NCBI GenBank assembly: GCA_037043015.1
Contig: CM073321.1
Coordinates: 15,187,001-15,251,000, forward strand
Origin: Bryum argenteum
Lineage: Eukaryota; Streptophyta; Bryopsida; Bryales; Bryaceae
Direction of reading: 5' to 3'
Length of the DNA: 64,000 bases
Below, piece by piece: positions 12,301 through 25,203 of the stretch. The translations under genes and the position numbers were made by a program. The notes under the pieces are model-generated. The model did no database searches. It was not told the DNA's origin and saw only the letters and a program-made list of their open reading frames with translations. Numbering within the stretch: the stretch's first letter is position 1; every line of letters starts with the position of its first letter.

Positions 12301-13059
12301 TATTCGAAGGGGAAGGCAACCGCAGCTCCAACTTACACCGTAGTATGGCAACGCCCTCAAGAGGGGCCAAGAAAAATTGATCGATTCTTTTTTTTTTGCG
12401 GATGATATTGACAAAGTGTGTGAAGGGTCATCGTCGCAAGTGGATTGAGCCATTCTCTATAAGCGAGGATAGACCCCCTATTCCTTCAGTATGGCCTGTT
12501 AAGATAGGGACTAACCTCACACGAGATGAAATGGAGGCGTTGGAGAATGCGGGCTTTCGACTACCACAAAAAGAACAGCTTCCTACGAACCGTACTTTCA
12601 ATAATGCTGCTCCACCAAGAGACTTGTCCCATATTCCAGTCCCGGAGAAGCCGGACGTGTTCCCTAGGTCAAGAAGATCGAAGAACATGAAACGCATTCC
12701 AGCTATGACTTCAAAGCACATGAAGAATATTGAGTCTGCCACCTCAATGCGGGCCAAAATTCTGAAGGTGACCATGATCCCGCAGCCTGGTTTTGGGTGT
12801 ATCGTCGACTTAGAATCGGATTCGGATGCAGTTCATAGGCTTTCAATTCCCGGATTGCTCATGCCCAGTGTTCAAGAAAACAATATCTTCGTTAGGACGG
12901 AGAGATCCATACCGACCTTGCAAGCACCTATACTACATCACCGTATTGGTTTGCAAATTTGATCCGGATGCAGACCTCTTCATCCACGCGGCCACTCTTA
13001 GTTTTAACGAGGTGAAGAAGATTCTGGAGGGAGGAATCCTAGACCATGCTACAGATTAG
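9368..13059 (+). pseudogene. MULE-type transposase with SWIM motif, degenerate
   Basis: Plus-strand pieces combine into a Mutator-like transposase. An N-terminal region reaches 10120, then a Cys/His segment (CKICKEPPVCVAICHSK) near 10260. The MULE catalytic region spans about 10830-11388, with FDHVKRVKNWTTMACHVYD and FMADSAQANWNAVRIIYGSG carrying the expected Asp residues, followed by RTCYFHWTQSLEKHTKQ. An intron probably runs from GGAACTG|gtgagt (near 11388) to ttgcag (11634). A C-terminal SWIM-like CxC...CxH (CSCPVFKK...RPCKH) lies near 12850-12930. Breaks: an in-frame TGA at 10118-10120 where CGA would restore the frame, frameshifts near 10735, 11890 and 12820, and further stops at 12280-12390. 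Not functional as it stands. I found no terminal repeats. Confidence 0.75.
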
Positions 13060-14319
13060 AATGCCTTACATCTCCTCATCTACGTACGCTATGTGTTAGT
13101 CTTATGATTGGGTGCTCCACACTGTATGTGATATTTTTTCACAAGTGATTAAAAATAATTATACCAGTACCTACATGTACAATAAACCTTGCCAATTTGT
13201 CTAACTCGGGGTACTATTCACTTAGAAATATTACCTTAGAAACCTCTTGACATTTAAAAATTTGTGATTTACTGTTTAGTTTTGTAGCTCAAGTCTCACA
13301 AATTCAGGGAATTTAAGCCTTATTTCCACGGGTTTGGGTCACCAAATCCACGGTGATAAGTCTATAATATTCGAATATTCCCAAGAATATTCGAAAATTA
13401 TTCTCAAAATTATTTTTAAAATCTATTTTAAGAAATTGTTTTACTAAAAATACAAACTTAGTCCTAAAAATTCTAAATCTTACCGCTCACTGCTCACCGC
13501 TCAACGCTCAACGCTCACACGGTAGCAACGTCCGTTAATTTTGAGTTTAACTTGAGTTTAAATGAGTTCAAGTTTGATCTTACACGACTGAAAATGGCAC
13601 TCTAATAGAAATTATGCCTAAGCATTTACAAGGAACCCACCTAATTGGATACTCCTATTACATAATTATTTAGTGATTACATTCCAAAATCTTGTTATGG
13701 TTATAGAGCATCACAGACTCAGGTGCATTGATCGTCTAGATATTTCAAAGTTTTTTATTCAGCTCACGCTGAGCTAAATGACTCAACAACATGGATCATT
13801 AGCAACAATCTTTCTCGTAAAAGCATATAACTCTAACATTCAAGATATTGTGGTGATTATCAGACATCGCTAGTATGATGTGGACAACTAGAATTGTCTG
13901 CGTTGACACCAATGCGCCTACTGAAGATACCGTGGAGAATGTTAGATTGGTTTCTCACAAAGCAGGAGATATTGCCTACATAAGACCCAAGAGGAATTTG
14001 TTAATCAATATATTATTACTTTGACTTAAACTAATGTGAACGATTTCGATGAGAATGCTACACTTCTCTTACAACCAGAGTTGATTGCATTCCTGCACTA
14101 GGTGAGCTTTGTGATTTAATTTAGCTCAATTCAAGCTAAAACATTCAGACTCTTGATAGTTGCCTCGAGCAAAGCTATCTAGTAATACGGTGTCTATCGA
14201 AGGGATAGGACTGAGGGTGTAGACTATGTAGTTTTTGAGATTTATTTCATTCAAAGAAGGTGTATCGAGGGTGTGCACTTCCCTCTTCTCCTCCTTCAGT
14301 TTCTAAAGTTCTTGAAAGA
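13060..14319. other. No recognisable gene
   Basis: A+T-rich DNA with a short tandem of GCTCACCGCTCAACGCTCA near 13485-13520 and no frame I can assign. The final few hundred bases may be an eroded part of the gag fragment that follows. Confidence 0.5.
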
Positions 14320-14481
14320 TTTCTACCTAGTAACAAGGGGTGTTGCAGTCACGGGCATGGTGCCCAATTTGACCGCATTTGACACACACAACTCGTACTT
14401 ATCAGGTTGACCAAACTGACCTAAAGATGTGCCCTGACGATCGTATCGCTCGCGGCGATTCGGGTAGTACCGATTATAGTT
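14320..14481 (-). pseudogene. Retrotransposon gag fragment with CCHC zinc knuckle
   Basis: On the minus strand, near 14340-14390, the reading CVKCGQIGHHARDC fits the C-x2-C-x4-H-x4-C knuckle of retroelement gag proteins. A basic stretch (NYNRYYPNRRERYDRQG) just upstream is in a different frame, so there is at least one frameshift. The fragment is cut at 14481 by the left end of the CACTA-like element. No protease or reverse transcriptase follows. Confidence 0.55.
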
Positions 14482-17400
14482 CATTATAAGAAGACCCTGT
14501 TTTTTAATGTCTAAATCTGATGTCTATAATGTCTAAAACTCAACGCGTTGACAACAAGCAAGTCGATGTAGGACATTTTAACATCCAAGACATCAAGTTA
14601 AACATCAAAGGCATCAAGTTAGATATCCAAAATAATCTAAAGACATTAGGGTTGGATGGTAACTTTGGGAGGGTAAAACGTTTGCCACGTAGGTGACACA
14701 TCAGCGCCATGTGTACGGCCAGTGCCACATGACAATGAATTACATTCTAATGTGGACTTTTTGGTGCTCACGTCGAATGTGATGTGGCGGCCCCAAAATC
14801 CTACGCGGACCCGGGAAAATTCGACGTGGCACCTGGGAAATCCGACGCGGAACCCGGAAAAATGACATGGCCTGCCTCGTCAGCAACGTTTTGGGGGGGG
14901 GGTTTAGGGTCAAATGACGTTGCTGTTAGACATCACTTTAGACATCAATGTCTCCTGCTTGATGTTCCTAGTGGCTAGGATAATGTCAACATGGATGTCT
15001 CCGGTGCCTAAAACGATGTCAAGATTGATGTCTCTAGTGCGTAGAATGATGTTTAGGTTGATGCCCTTCTTAAATTTGTGATCTTTGCTCGGATGTTTGT
15101 AGCGACATCCCGTAGGACATCGATGTAAACGTTTTGCGTTTGACATGATGTTTGCAACAATGTTACTATTGATGTTTTCTGGGCATATGAAAGGACATCT
15201 AGGATGACATTTTTAGATGTTTATATAGTCATCCACAGATGTCTCACGTAACATCAATAGGAAACACTGTCACATCAAAAAGTGTGAGTCAAACATATAT
15301 TGCTTAGGTCATTAGAACCTCAGATAACACAAAACTAGAGTATTTACTAATACGCCTGTCAACAACTACGATATACTACGCATGCACAATCTGAACTCCA
15401 AAATCCCCTCCACAGCCATCGCTTGCTGTCGATACCTGTACAGTCATGTGCATGTCCCGCCGCTACATACGTTCAATAAGCCAATAACAACTGCACTTAA
15501 AGAAGGGTTTGTAAAGGTAAAAAACATTATAATTTAATATCATTCAATTGCACTACCTAAGTTGAGATGGTTTACTTCCTCACCTCAAGATACCGACACA
15601 GTTAGACATTCTTGCAGACATTTGTTCAGACATCCTTCCAAACATCCTTTTAGACATGCTCTAAGACATCCTTGCAGACATCATCATAGACATCTTCTAC
15701 AACAGATCAAATACTACAAGTACTAGAGTTTCTTATATATAATGCTTTTGAAATCGAGTACCTACTTGAGAGCTACTGGATTTCTACAACTACTATTCTC
15801 TTATTGTGGTTAATAATCATTCTAAACCTGAATGGAAACAATTTTGAAATCTTCTACACTTTGAACACTAGTTCTTTGGAAATATTAAGGCAAAAATGAG
15901 CTCTGTACTTTCATTTAAAGGTCTCACAACCTAACTATGTCGGCGCCAACAAACCCTAGCGACATGAAGAAGCAAACCTTAGCCTCTACACTCTAAAACT
16001 AACTCCTTGAAGAAATGAAGGCAAAATGAGCTTTGTGCGGCCTCTAATTCTACTTAAAGGTCTCATGACCTAACTATGGCGGCGGCAGCAAACCCTAGCC
16101 GCCTCTGTTCATCCATTGAAGTCGATGAAAATCATCACTGTAGATAGTTTTGGATGTTGTCGTATATGTCATCTTCGACATCTTCATAGACATCATGTTA
16201 GACATCTTCATGGACGTCATCTTAGACATCCCTGAAGACATTATCATAGACATCTGATGACATCTTCAGGGTTTCAACCACAACACATTAACTATAAAAG
16301 GTTTTTCGTTTTCCTCTACAACAAATCAAATACTAGATGCTTCAAAGTTCTTTCCACAACAAAGCACGTATTGTAAGTCTTAAAGTTTCTTCCACAACAA
16401 CTCAAATAATCTTTATTGATAGAAAAAGTGTAGAATTACAATCATGAGACTATTTATAGTCTCCCATGGTGATAGGCTCTCTTTCAAACTCTTAACTACC
16501 ATTTATTTCTACCCTAATTAACTTTCCAACCAACTTTCCTAATACTAATTCTATTCTAGAATTGTCTCCTAAATTGTATCAAATAGCTACTTTCATAAAT
16601 TCATATCTCTTGTAAATTTGCTTCAATTTGTATAATATTGGTTGTTGATGATAGAGTAATGCATAATCTTGCCAATAGACTATAATACTCTAATCTATAA
16701 GTAATCATTAATATTGAATTCCTTCTTGAAGTAAGCCAAAAAATACTGTTTATTGTTTTTATTTTCTCTTTATATTTTCTTTAAGTATTCGAGAATTGAG
16801 GGTTATTAGATACAGAGCCTTATCAAAGACCCGCGCTAGTAGAGGACAAATAGTAAGAGAAGAAGTTGATATTATTCTTAAGAGACCCTTAAGTACTGCC
16901 ACTTTTTGGTAAATGACGTCTAGGAGGATGTCGTGCAAAATATCCTTAGACATCCCAGTAGACGTCTATGGGGACATTCATGCCTGACCGTAGTTATGGT
17001 AAGTTGGACATCGTGTTAAACATCCGACTAGATGTTGTATGACTTGTCAAGTGGTCCGACGTGGGGTTTTCGTTGCCATATAGATAAAGCGCTGTAAATA
17101 ACTTTTTAATTCTATATCCACGTGTTCTTTGAGGATTAAATATCCACAAAATTACCTTTACTTTGAAATTCTATTTTTCGGCATCATTGTTATTTTACAG
17201 ATATTATATTTTATATATTTAATTTTTAAATATTTACTTTTTTTCAAATCAATAAAAATAATTACAGAACTTTAATATTCTAATTTATTTGAATCTAATA
17301 AAAATCTACGAAAGATTTTTTTTATTGGAATATATTTCTATATCTTAATATTATCAAAAAATAGACCAATGATTAAATAGTGGGAATACCGTGAAATTAG

Positions 17401-18620
17401 TAATATCAATATTGCCACGTCACATAATGATTTAATATTAAAAAAATTGAAAAAAAAAATCAAAAGTGTGATGTTTTTTTTTCTACTTTTGAAAACCGCT
17501 GCCCATTCACCTACTTTTGTAACATCAGAAATGCTTTTTACCATGTCCACTAGTAACTTTTGGTCGTTTTTACCTTGCTGGTCCAAATTTCCTTCCTAGC
17601 GTGGCAACTAGATGTCTTCGGCAATGTCTAGTCAGACATCTAAAACACTTGGAGATTTGGACCAACATCGGAAGTCTCGACCGCGACGTTGTCCTCTGCC
17701 ACCACGAGAAAGACGCTTAGCAGCTTTGGTGTTGTGTACTTCTGGAACGGGCTTAGAAGGAGTTGGCATTGGTCGTGGAGTAGTTGTGGAGGCTTTTGTA
17801 GATGTTGTAGGGGGCATCGTGGTTGTGTAGATCTTGCGCGCCAGCTATGTTTTTGAGCGCCATTCCTCCGTATTATCGAGATTAGTGCGGGACGTTGCGG
17901 ACATCAAAGGAGAGGTCCATCATGTCTTGGTCAATTATACCAAAACGCCAAGACGCCACTCTTCTTGTTTGTGGAGTAGTCCAAGACGTAGGCTTCTACT
18001 TTTATCCTCTGTTGGGACGTTTATATATCGTTCGTTTCAAATGAGATTCATAACTTGTTCGTTAAGTTAGGGACAACTGATCTCCCAGAATATGTCTTCA
18101 TCATCTTTTTTCTGCCAAACAAAGTTGGGTATTCCAACAATGTCATCCGTGAGCATTTGATGGTTAAGATGGATCCAACTTATATGAGCTACATGTTTTA
18201 GAAACTCCCGAATTTGACGTAGCCAAAAGCCATCACTAAATCGTACCACTTTTACACAACCAACATTTGAAAGGCCCTTGCTCATTAGGAGGTTGCAAAA
18301 CTAAAGGACAAGAATATTGTTTGGCATGTAGGAGCTCTTGTTTTGCAGGTCGGGTCTCGGTTAGGGAGGGCTCAATTGGGTCGTAGGACGCCAAAAGCAA
18401 CACATAGAGGTCAGCGTAGGAAATTTGAACCCAAATCCTTCTTCTCCTAGGTCAAAGGAATCTAAGACATCTTCGATCTCAAGACATCTGCCTTTCTTTT
18501 TAGACCGCTGCTTAGACATCTGTCCTGTTTAGGATGTCTTATGGTCTATACGGCATCCGAATTAATGTCTACATCGTCTTTCTAAACATCAATTACAACA
18601 TCACTAAAAACGTTATAGTG
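14482..18620. mobile_element. CACTA-like element, second copy (4.1 kb)
   Basis: The left end reads CATTATAAGAAGACCCTG. The right end, read inward from 18620, is CACTATAACG. Both ends carry dense GACATC/GATGTC subterminal words (14510-15260, 15600-16260, 18470-18600). Bases 16860-17640 match the first element's 1-800. The 3-bp flanks (GTT left, TCA right) do not match, so the ends may not be one original pair or the duplication has decayed. No intact transposase is seen. Confidence 0.65.
17650..18470. other. Extra segment inside the CACTA-like copy, absent from the first copy
   Basis: Relative to the element end at 1-1003, this copy has about 800 additional bases between the shared 16860-17640 part and the terminal GACATC cluster. 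Minus-strand frames here are short; one includes KRLSRGGRGQRRGRDF. It could be residual transposon coding sequence or captured host DNA. No family is recognisable. Confidence 0.4.
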
Positions 18621-19300
18621 TCAAACTCTTCCTGCTCTCCCCAAGGCGCCTATTATAGCACGCCCCTTTGTTCTTCCGAGTTCTAAACAGGTACTTTCAG
18701 TGAAGCAAGATATCCTTGAAAACTTGCCCCACTTTCGAGCAACGCCTCTCTTTCTCGCATTTGACGAAGTGACAAAGGGGTAGCGAGTTGCTATCAAAGT
18801 GATCAAGAAAAGTGGCGACATATTGCGGATACTACTGAATGAGGTGACTTGTCTTGAACAAAAAGTTCTTCAATGCTTTCTCCAAGAATTTCTAAATCAC
18901 ATTTTTATTGATTGGGTGACAAAGATGGGTCTCAGAAGATCTTTGCGCATTGGTCAAGCCTAGAGATTTGATACGTCAGGGAGGATTGCCTCGAGTATCC
19001 ACTTGCCCATCAGAACATACATCGCATCGTCTATGAGTCCCAGATCCTTATTGTTTCTGTCTGCGCGACAATTGTTCCAAGAGACTCTTGTCCTGCTTCT
19101 ATTTGTGGTGCGCAACCAGTGGAAGTTGCGCATCACCGATTTGATCTTCCAAATGCATTTAAGGAACCTCTTCATATCAAGACAAAATACCAGAGTGTAG
19201 ATAGCATAACGACATTTACTACGATTGCCCTCCCCGTGAAAGACAACTAGGATGTTGTAAGCCAAATAACCACCATGGAGGTAGCAATTAATTAGAAGGA
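18621..19300 (-). pseudogene. LINE reverse-transcriptase C-terminal relic
   Basis: The minus strand from about 19290 to 18960 reads as the end of a non-LTR retrotransposon polyprotein: IKSVMRNFHWL, then TRVSWNNCRADRNNKDLGLI and DAMYVLMGKWILEA, matching the usual W-x-C...K...GGLG...A...KW order. A stop follows at about 18960 and the remainder to 18621 is broken. It abuts the right end of the CACTA-like copy, which probably inserted into it. Confidence 0.6.
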
Positions 19301-19449
19301 ACTCACAGTTACACTTTAAAAAATTACACGAAAGAAACATACAAGGGGAAGAAAAAGTCGAGAGAAAACGAAGAAGAGACAAGAAGAAGTGAGTTGAAAG
19401 CATCTCGCGAGCCTTCTCCTGAGCCTCTTTCAGTTTTCAGGTTGTCATT

Positions 19450-22270
19450 TCTTCATTTTAGCTTGGAATTAGGTGTGCCATAGATTTTTAAAAATTTAAC
19501 TTAATTATGCATCTATCTTCAAAATTTCAAATATATAGGATGCTACTTCTAGTACAAATTGATAAAAGACTGGGGCCTATTTTTCTACTGCCGACAAGGA
19601 AAGTCCTTACAACACTTCTAACTTTTGAGGAGTGTTTCTTACTCCCTATAATTCTATTAGAGATCTATTTGCTTTTTAGATCTTGTTGTATTTCTAAAAA
19701 AAATTAGAGAATTATAGAGAAAACAAATAGGCCTACTTCCATAGAGTAAGAATAAGACATAAGCTACCAATAACATCAACAAAAGGGAGATCATGATGAA
19801 GAATAGAAGACAAAACACTTGAGGAGGAGGCCCATGGCGCTCTTTCTCGTAACATTTAAAGAAGAGAAACTCCAACCTATTTAGAGGTCGGCATGAATAG
19901 AGTGTTTGTTTGACCTATCCTTGGATGCATGCCCGGAGGTCATTACACCAATGGCATGACTACTAACCCCTCTCGAGGTGAACTCTACGCTAGTTCTTAT
20001 CTAACTACTAGTGCCTTAGAGATACCCGACATGGTGTACACCTAAAGGGCTTTGAGGTATCCATACAACGAGGTCCAAAAAGAATGAGGAGGCCCATGGC
20101 CTTCTTTCCCTACTAACAAAAGATTAGAAGACAGGAAATAGAGAGAAATAATGAGATACATTGATTGATGACTTGAGGATTTGACATTAGATTGAAAACA
20201 AGCTGTTAAGGTCAAAATGTGCAGTCGCAACAATCATCACGTTCCACTTTGCACAAAGTAGATTGTATCTCCCGAAAGAAAGCCCAAAGAATGTTTTACA
20301 TCGACTCACAAGATTACCACCTTACGATTAGTTAATATCCGATAACTAAAATTTTACATAAGACCTTAAAATAGTATCTTGGTCTAAAATCATATCGTTG
20401 AAAATACAAGAAATAAGAATTATTCTTCCCATGCCCTAAAATTGGTAAAAATGGGAAAACCCATGTGTCTAATTCGAGTGCTAAAATCTTCCAAACGAAC
20501 AAGAAAAATTACCTAAGATTTGGAAAAGTCCCAAGACCTTAGGACTTAAGGGAGTTAGTTTGTTTGATAGTAAGTTAGATAGTTACATAATTAGGTTCTT
20601 CATTAGTTAATTTCAAAGTTAATTGGTTAGTTTCATAACTTCTTAGTTACTTAGTTAGTGTGTTAGTGTGTCAGATTATTAGTTTGTTATTGAGTTTATT
20701 TGATTGTTAGTGTGATGATTACTTTGATTGTATGTTGCTTAAGTTGGTTGGGTTGATTGGGTTGGTTGGATTAGTTTTGGTTGGTTTAGTTGGTCTGGTT
20801 GGTCTGGTTGGTTGGTTGGTTGGTTGGTTTTGTCTGTTTGTTATCTCAAAAATTGCTAGTCGGATTGGGACGCACGAGATGTTCTAAGATATTGAATTTC
20901 CTAGTATTTATGAGTCTTGGATTACTAAAAATAATCAGCATGGCAACGCCGTGGTGACGTTTGTGTTGATATTACATAACCAATACTAACTAAGTTACTT
21001 TGTAAAATAAGTTTCATAAGTTTTCGGCAAATGCATTATCATTTTGACCTTGTACTTTGACCGACGTTTCCTTCTACGGACATGGCCGCCCACAACCTCA
21101 CTGACTGGTTAGTTATGGCCCACTTTGTTGCCTCACTGACTCGTTAGTTTTGGCCCACTTTGTAAATGAGGACTCAACACAAGGGCACTTCAGCTTTGGA
21201 TGGGCCGCAATATAAAGTTGCCGGCTCATGCGTAATCCTTGTAAATCCCTGTGGGTTAAATGATGTGACCCACCCACCCAAATTACAACATTAGACGTTG
21301 AAACAACTTTTCTCGCAGGGGAGCTCTGCGTATTCTGTGCGACCTTAAGATTTGCCCAAAAGCGGGCCTGTGCCTGAAGGTCTTCCTCGGCCTGGTTAAG
21401 GTTGAGTGTCCTATGACCACCAACTTAATCGATTTGACCTATTTTTAGCAGCAATAAATTCGAAATAAAAATATGATCACGTTCGAAATAAGGTTTCAGG
21501 AGGATTGCAAAAATTTGCAACATGTAATTTGCATTTGTGAAATGTATACAAAATTCCAAAGTGCTAAGTAAGTTTTCACCTATTCATGATTCAGGATTTG
21601 TAGTATTTGCACACACCATGAATCCAGTATGTGCTCCTGTTAATATCCAGAAGTAAAACCCAGAGAATCTACAAAAGCGAGTCAATGTGAACAAGAACGT
21701 GAAGTTTCCACAACTAAAAACCCTGTTAGGTGGAGATCGTGAATAGGTCACGCAATGTCCTAAAAGCGCTACCACATCGGAGCAAATGTGAGCAAGGCGA
21801 ACCCGCCAAACGCTCCAAGTCGCCGCTCATTCCCGCGCGACCTTCTTCCATCGTACGCTTAGTCTCCCTCCCAATTCATGTCGAACCTATTCGGGAATGC
21901 GGGCGACAGTTAGCTGCATGGACCACGCTGCAACAATCTTGGAAGCCGGGGAAACGTTTTCTGTTCCTCTTACTCGCAGCGATCAGATTTGCTACGGATG
22001 AGAAAAAACAACAAAAAATTGGGGTGTTTGACTTCGCACCTTCGAGATGGAATAATTGATTTTGACCTTCTGGCATGAGCGTCCAACTAGTATATAAGTC
22101 GCACCCTGTGCTCACTTACAGTATCATTTCCCCCAGCTGACTTTGCTCAAGTTTAACCGCAGCCAGTTCTAGCTACAAAACTGGATCATGGAAATTTATT
22201 CAAAACGCGTCAGGACATCCAATGAGATCGGAATCAATGGGGAATCAGAGCATCAGAATGTGAGTCCAGA
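19450..22270. other. No recognisable gene; short repeats
   Basis: No frame with a recognisable product. There is a GGTT-rich tract (about 20745-20835, GGTTGGTTGGTT) and a doubled 36-bp phrase containing GGCCCACTTTGT at about 21095-21165. Part of this stretch may be intron or 3' sequence of the WD40 gene read leftward from 22279. Confidence 0.5.
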
Positions 22271-22278
22271 AATGATAC

Positions 22279-22975
22279 CTTGATCGTATTATCAATACCA
22301 CTTGTGGCGATGGCACAGTCGAATGGATGGCTCTGGACGCAATTCACAACTGCAATGGTATTGAGTGTCAGTTACAGTACACTTTTTGTGCACTTTCCCC
22401 ATATATACCAGTCGCATGCAATACGAGTACATAAACGAGTGGCAGGCAGTCATCTGTTAAGCGCAATGTTCTTCATGGGTCTCTTGTGGAGTGCATTCCA
22501 CAGTCTGCTTTTTTTGCAGGTTGTGCTGGCTGCTAATGACATGCCATCCATCAACAACATCACTTATGAGGAGCTCGTGCAAGTTATCTTGAAGGTACTT
22601 CAATATTTGTCATTTAACTTAGTGTCCATGTCTCAAATGTCCCTTCACCTGTACCTGTGTGCAGTTTTGTTTTCTTAAAATATGAATGTGTGTTGAGATT
22701 TTCACCGACGACACTATTGAATGTCGTTGGTTGAGCCTGTATCATCTCTGTACAATTCACAACTGCAATGGTATCCGTTTATCCAACAAAAACCACATAA
22801 TTCACAGACTGAATAGTAGTGTCTTTCAGTCCCCCCACCTAGTGCCGAAATAGAGTCACAAACTTTCAGAGAAACTAACCATTTCTTTCACCGTTCAGCA
22901 TTTTGAGAAGTCTTCCCGTCTTCTTCGACCATATGAACCAGCGTCCATCGTCACTACCACTTGCAACGAATTCCC
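22279..22975 (-). CDS. WD40-repeat protein exons (ASG2/DCAF-like), partial
   Basis: Two minus-strand exons, 22975-22892 and 22349-22279, have clean splice signals (cgcag|GG, AACG|gtgaaa, ttgcag|TT, AAG|gtatc) and join in phase. They read GEFVASGSDDGRWFIWSKK, then TGRLLKMLN, then VVNCVQSHPFDCAIATSGID and NTIK. These are two successive WD40 blades, and the GSDDGRWFIW...NCVQ.HPF pattern is that of plant ASG2/DCAF8-type proteins, substrate receptors for CUL4-DDB1 ubiquitin ligases. Flanking exons were not found within a kilobase on either side, so this may be a real gene with long introns or a gene fragment. The junction CACAACTGCAATGGTAT is repeated at about 22759-22775. Confidence 0.6.
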
Positions 22976-23446
22976 CTGCGAATGAAAACCAAGTTGCAAA
23001 ACATTACTGACTCGGGAACTCATTGAGCATAGGCAGGAGAACTCAAACAAAGAAGATACAGTGCAGCAGTATTCTTGCTTCTGACTTCCTATACATCTGG
23101 CCATCCCAAAACCTCCTGGAATGTACTACACGTACACTTGCCACTGCATCTCACTTCTCACAAACTCGCTCCACCAGCTGCTGCTTCCAGTGAGAGTCAA
23201 GTACTCAGATTTCACCACTCGATCGTTGTATTACATAGAAGCCGCCTTTTAAGGTATGTAAGTGCGGATACGATATATTTGTGCTGCACATGATGTGCAT
23301 ATTGGACAAGTGTCGCATTCAAAATGGCCATGAATAGTAGGAAATTTGGTGAGGTGGTTGGAATCTGATCGGCCTCTTCTCGACCAGCAGCCGCCACTAT
23401 ATATTTGGAAAAGTGCTCTGCAAATGACGTGTTTGTGCGTCCTGAC

Positions 23447-23885
23447 ATAAGGTAGAATGACCTTAAACCGCTCAAATAAGAGATTCAACATGGTTGTGGA
23501 CCTCGTGTGTACTGTTTGTAATTTTTCTTGGATGGGAAAACAGGAGGGAGAGTGAATGCAAAAATTTTGAAAATAAAATAGCAAAAATTGGATTTACTAC
23601 AAATTTTTGAAGTCAAAAGTGTACATGACCTTAAAGTGATCAGTAGACTCTCCTTTTTATCCGGCAGACGAGTACTTTGTGGCGCTCACGCATGTAGCTA
23701 AAACCGTGCAAAATAGAGTTAATGAATCATGAACCATGAACCAACCACCTCCCTACACATGTCCATATCGAGTCACTATTTATGGAATTGCTATGCACGC
23801 AATAAGGTCACGCCATGGGCGGCTCCAGGAGCGGTCTACCCTGCGCTTCTGGGGGGCCGCGCGGTTTAAGGTCATTCTACCTTAT
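23447..23885. repeat. 25-bp inverted repeat flanking about 390 bp
   Basis: The sequence starting GCGGTTTAAGGTCATTC at 23861-23885 is found as an exact reverse complement at 23447-23471. The enclosed DNA has no recognisable gene. This is either a small foldback or MITE-like element or two oppositely oriented copies of a repeat. Confidence 0.7.
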
Positions 23886-23889
23886 AGCT

Positions 23890-25138
23890 TTTGCAGCCTC
23901 AAGCAGCCTCGCATACCGATTTAGAGACAACCTATAATGGCGCCCACTGCAATTAAGAGTTGCCCCTCCCACGACTCGATCATGTTCATGCTTCCAGAAA
24001 TTATGCAAATGGGTCAACCTGACGGTGGTTTTGGAGTAAATTTGCATATCGCTTTTAGGGGGGGTAACGCTTATAGGTCAGTCAACCGTGTGTGGTTACT
24101 CGTCCGCTACTTGCTTCGGCTTGGCTAGCTCCTCACGCAGGGTATCCGTCTCTGTCTGGCGCTGTTGCGATGTTTGCTGAGGCGGAAGTATTTCTAGTCT
24201 CGCTTGGCTGCTCCTTCTGTCGAGTGGTGTGACCGCCAGTGCCCAGAGCCTTGGCGCATGCGGTGGGGATTCTGCTGACACTCCTGGGATGGATTCTGAA
24301 TGTTGAGGAGCCATCGGCGAATCTGTCTCGCCTTCGTTCGTGTTTTGATTCTCGCGGATGAGAAACTTCTGCTATATTCCTGTGGGCTCACGCATAATCA
24401 TGTCCGTTTCTATAATATTCTAGGTGAGAAGTGTAGGGTGGAAGTTCCACTGAGGCTCTCTTGTTTAGGCGGGACCGTGATCACACACGAGTTCCACTAG
24501 ATTCTGTTCTTGCGTGTGAAGGAGCCAAGTGAATTACTTTGGAGGACTTCTCTTAGACTTTTGGTTGGCATTTCGGTTCGTGGAAGGATTTTGGAGGCGA
24601 ATTACTGTATGCCTACGTGAGGATGTGTCCCACGTTTACGAACCTGTTGTCTTCAACTTCCAAAACAATGTACGAGTGAATGGATGTGGTTTATATGAAG
24701 CCGTGGGGAGATGCTTTGGATGTCGTGTGATGCCTTGGTTGTCGTGTGATGAAAGTGGTGGTTGTGATGTTATATAATGATGAGCGGTTCTGCTCTCTAG
24801 GGTGTTGTGCTCACTATGAATTGCTTGATTTCTAGCTTATGGGAGTGCGCGGGAAGCAGCAAAGAACTCAGTTAACTGTTGTTTATTTCTATTTCTTGTG
24901 AACTGGAAATCTCATGATCAGTGATGTTTGAAGTGTGTACTCCTGGAAGTTAAAGAACTATTGTGATGTGCTACATTGATTTCATAGAGAATCATAGATC
25001 AGGTGGACTCAAATGTTATATATCTAATATCAACGGATAGGTGAATGATTTTTGTTATGATAAAGTAGGTCCGAACAGAGGCAGGGCTGCTTAGCTCTTT
25101 ATTTACTACTCGCTAACGCCTATTCTCTACGACGTTGC
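23890..25138. other. Probable 5' region of the CCHC/KH gene
   Basis: No protein-coding frame I can support. A 3' splice signal (ttgcag, ending 25138) sits just before the first coding exon of the downstream gene, so at least one upstream non-coding exon and an intron probably lie here. Confidence 0.4.
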
Positions 25139-25203
25139 AGGACGTCGTACCATAATCATCGCTAGTAATCAAACAGCTGGTGGTGTTGGAGAATTTTCGT
25201 GGA

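Noticed and set aside
16225-16240. GACATCCCTG in a CACTA element as another hAT end
   Set aside because: It is part of the GACATC word cluster and lacks the following CCGGACGTC and an 8-bp flank match.
22280-22678. Plus-strand 132-codon frame with hydrophobic stretches
   Set aside because: It is the antisense of a WD40 exon and its intron on the minus strand.
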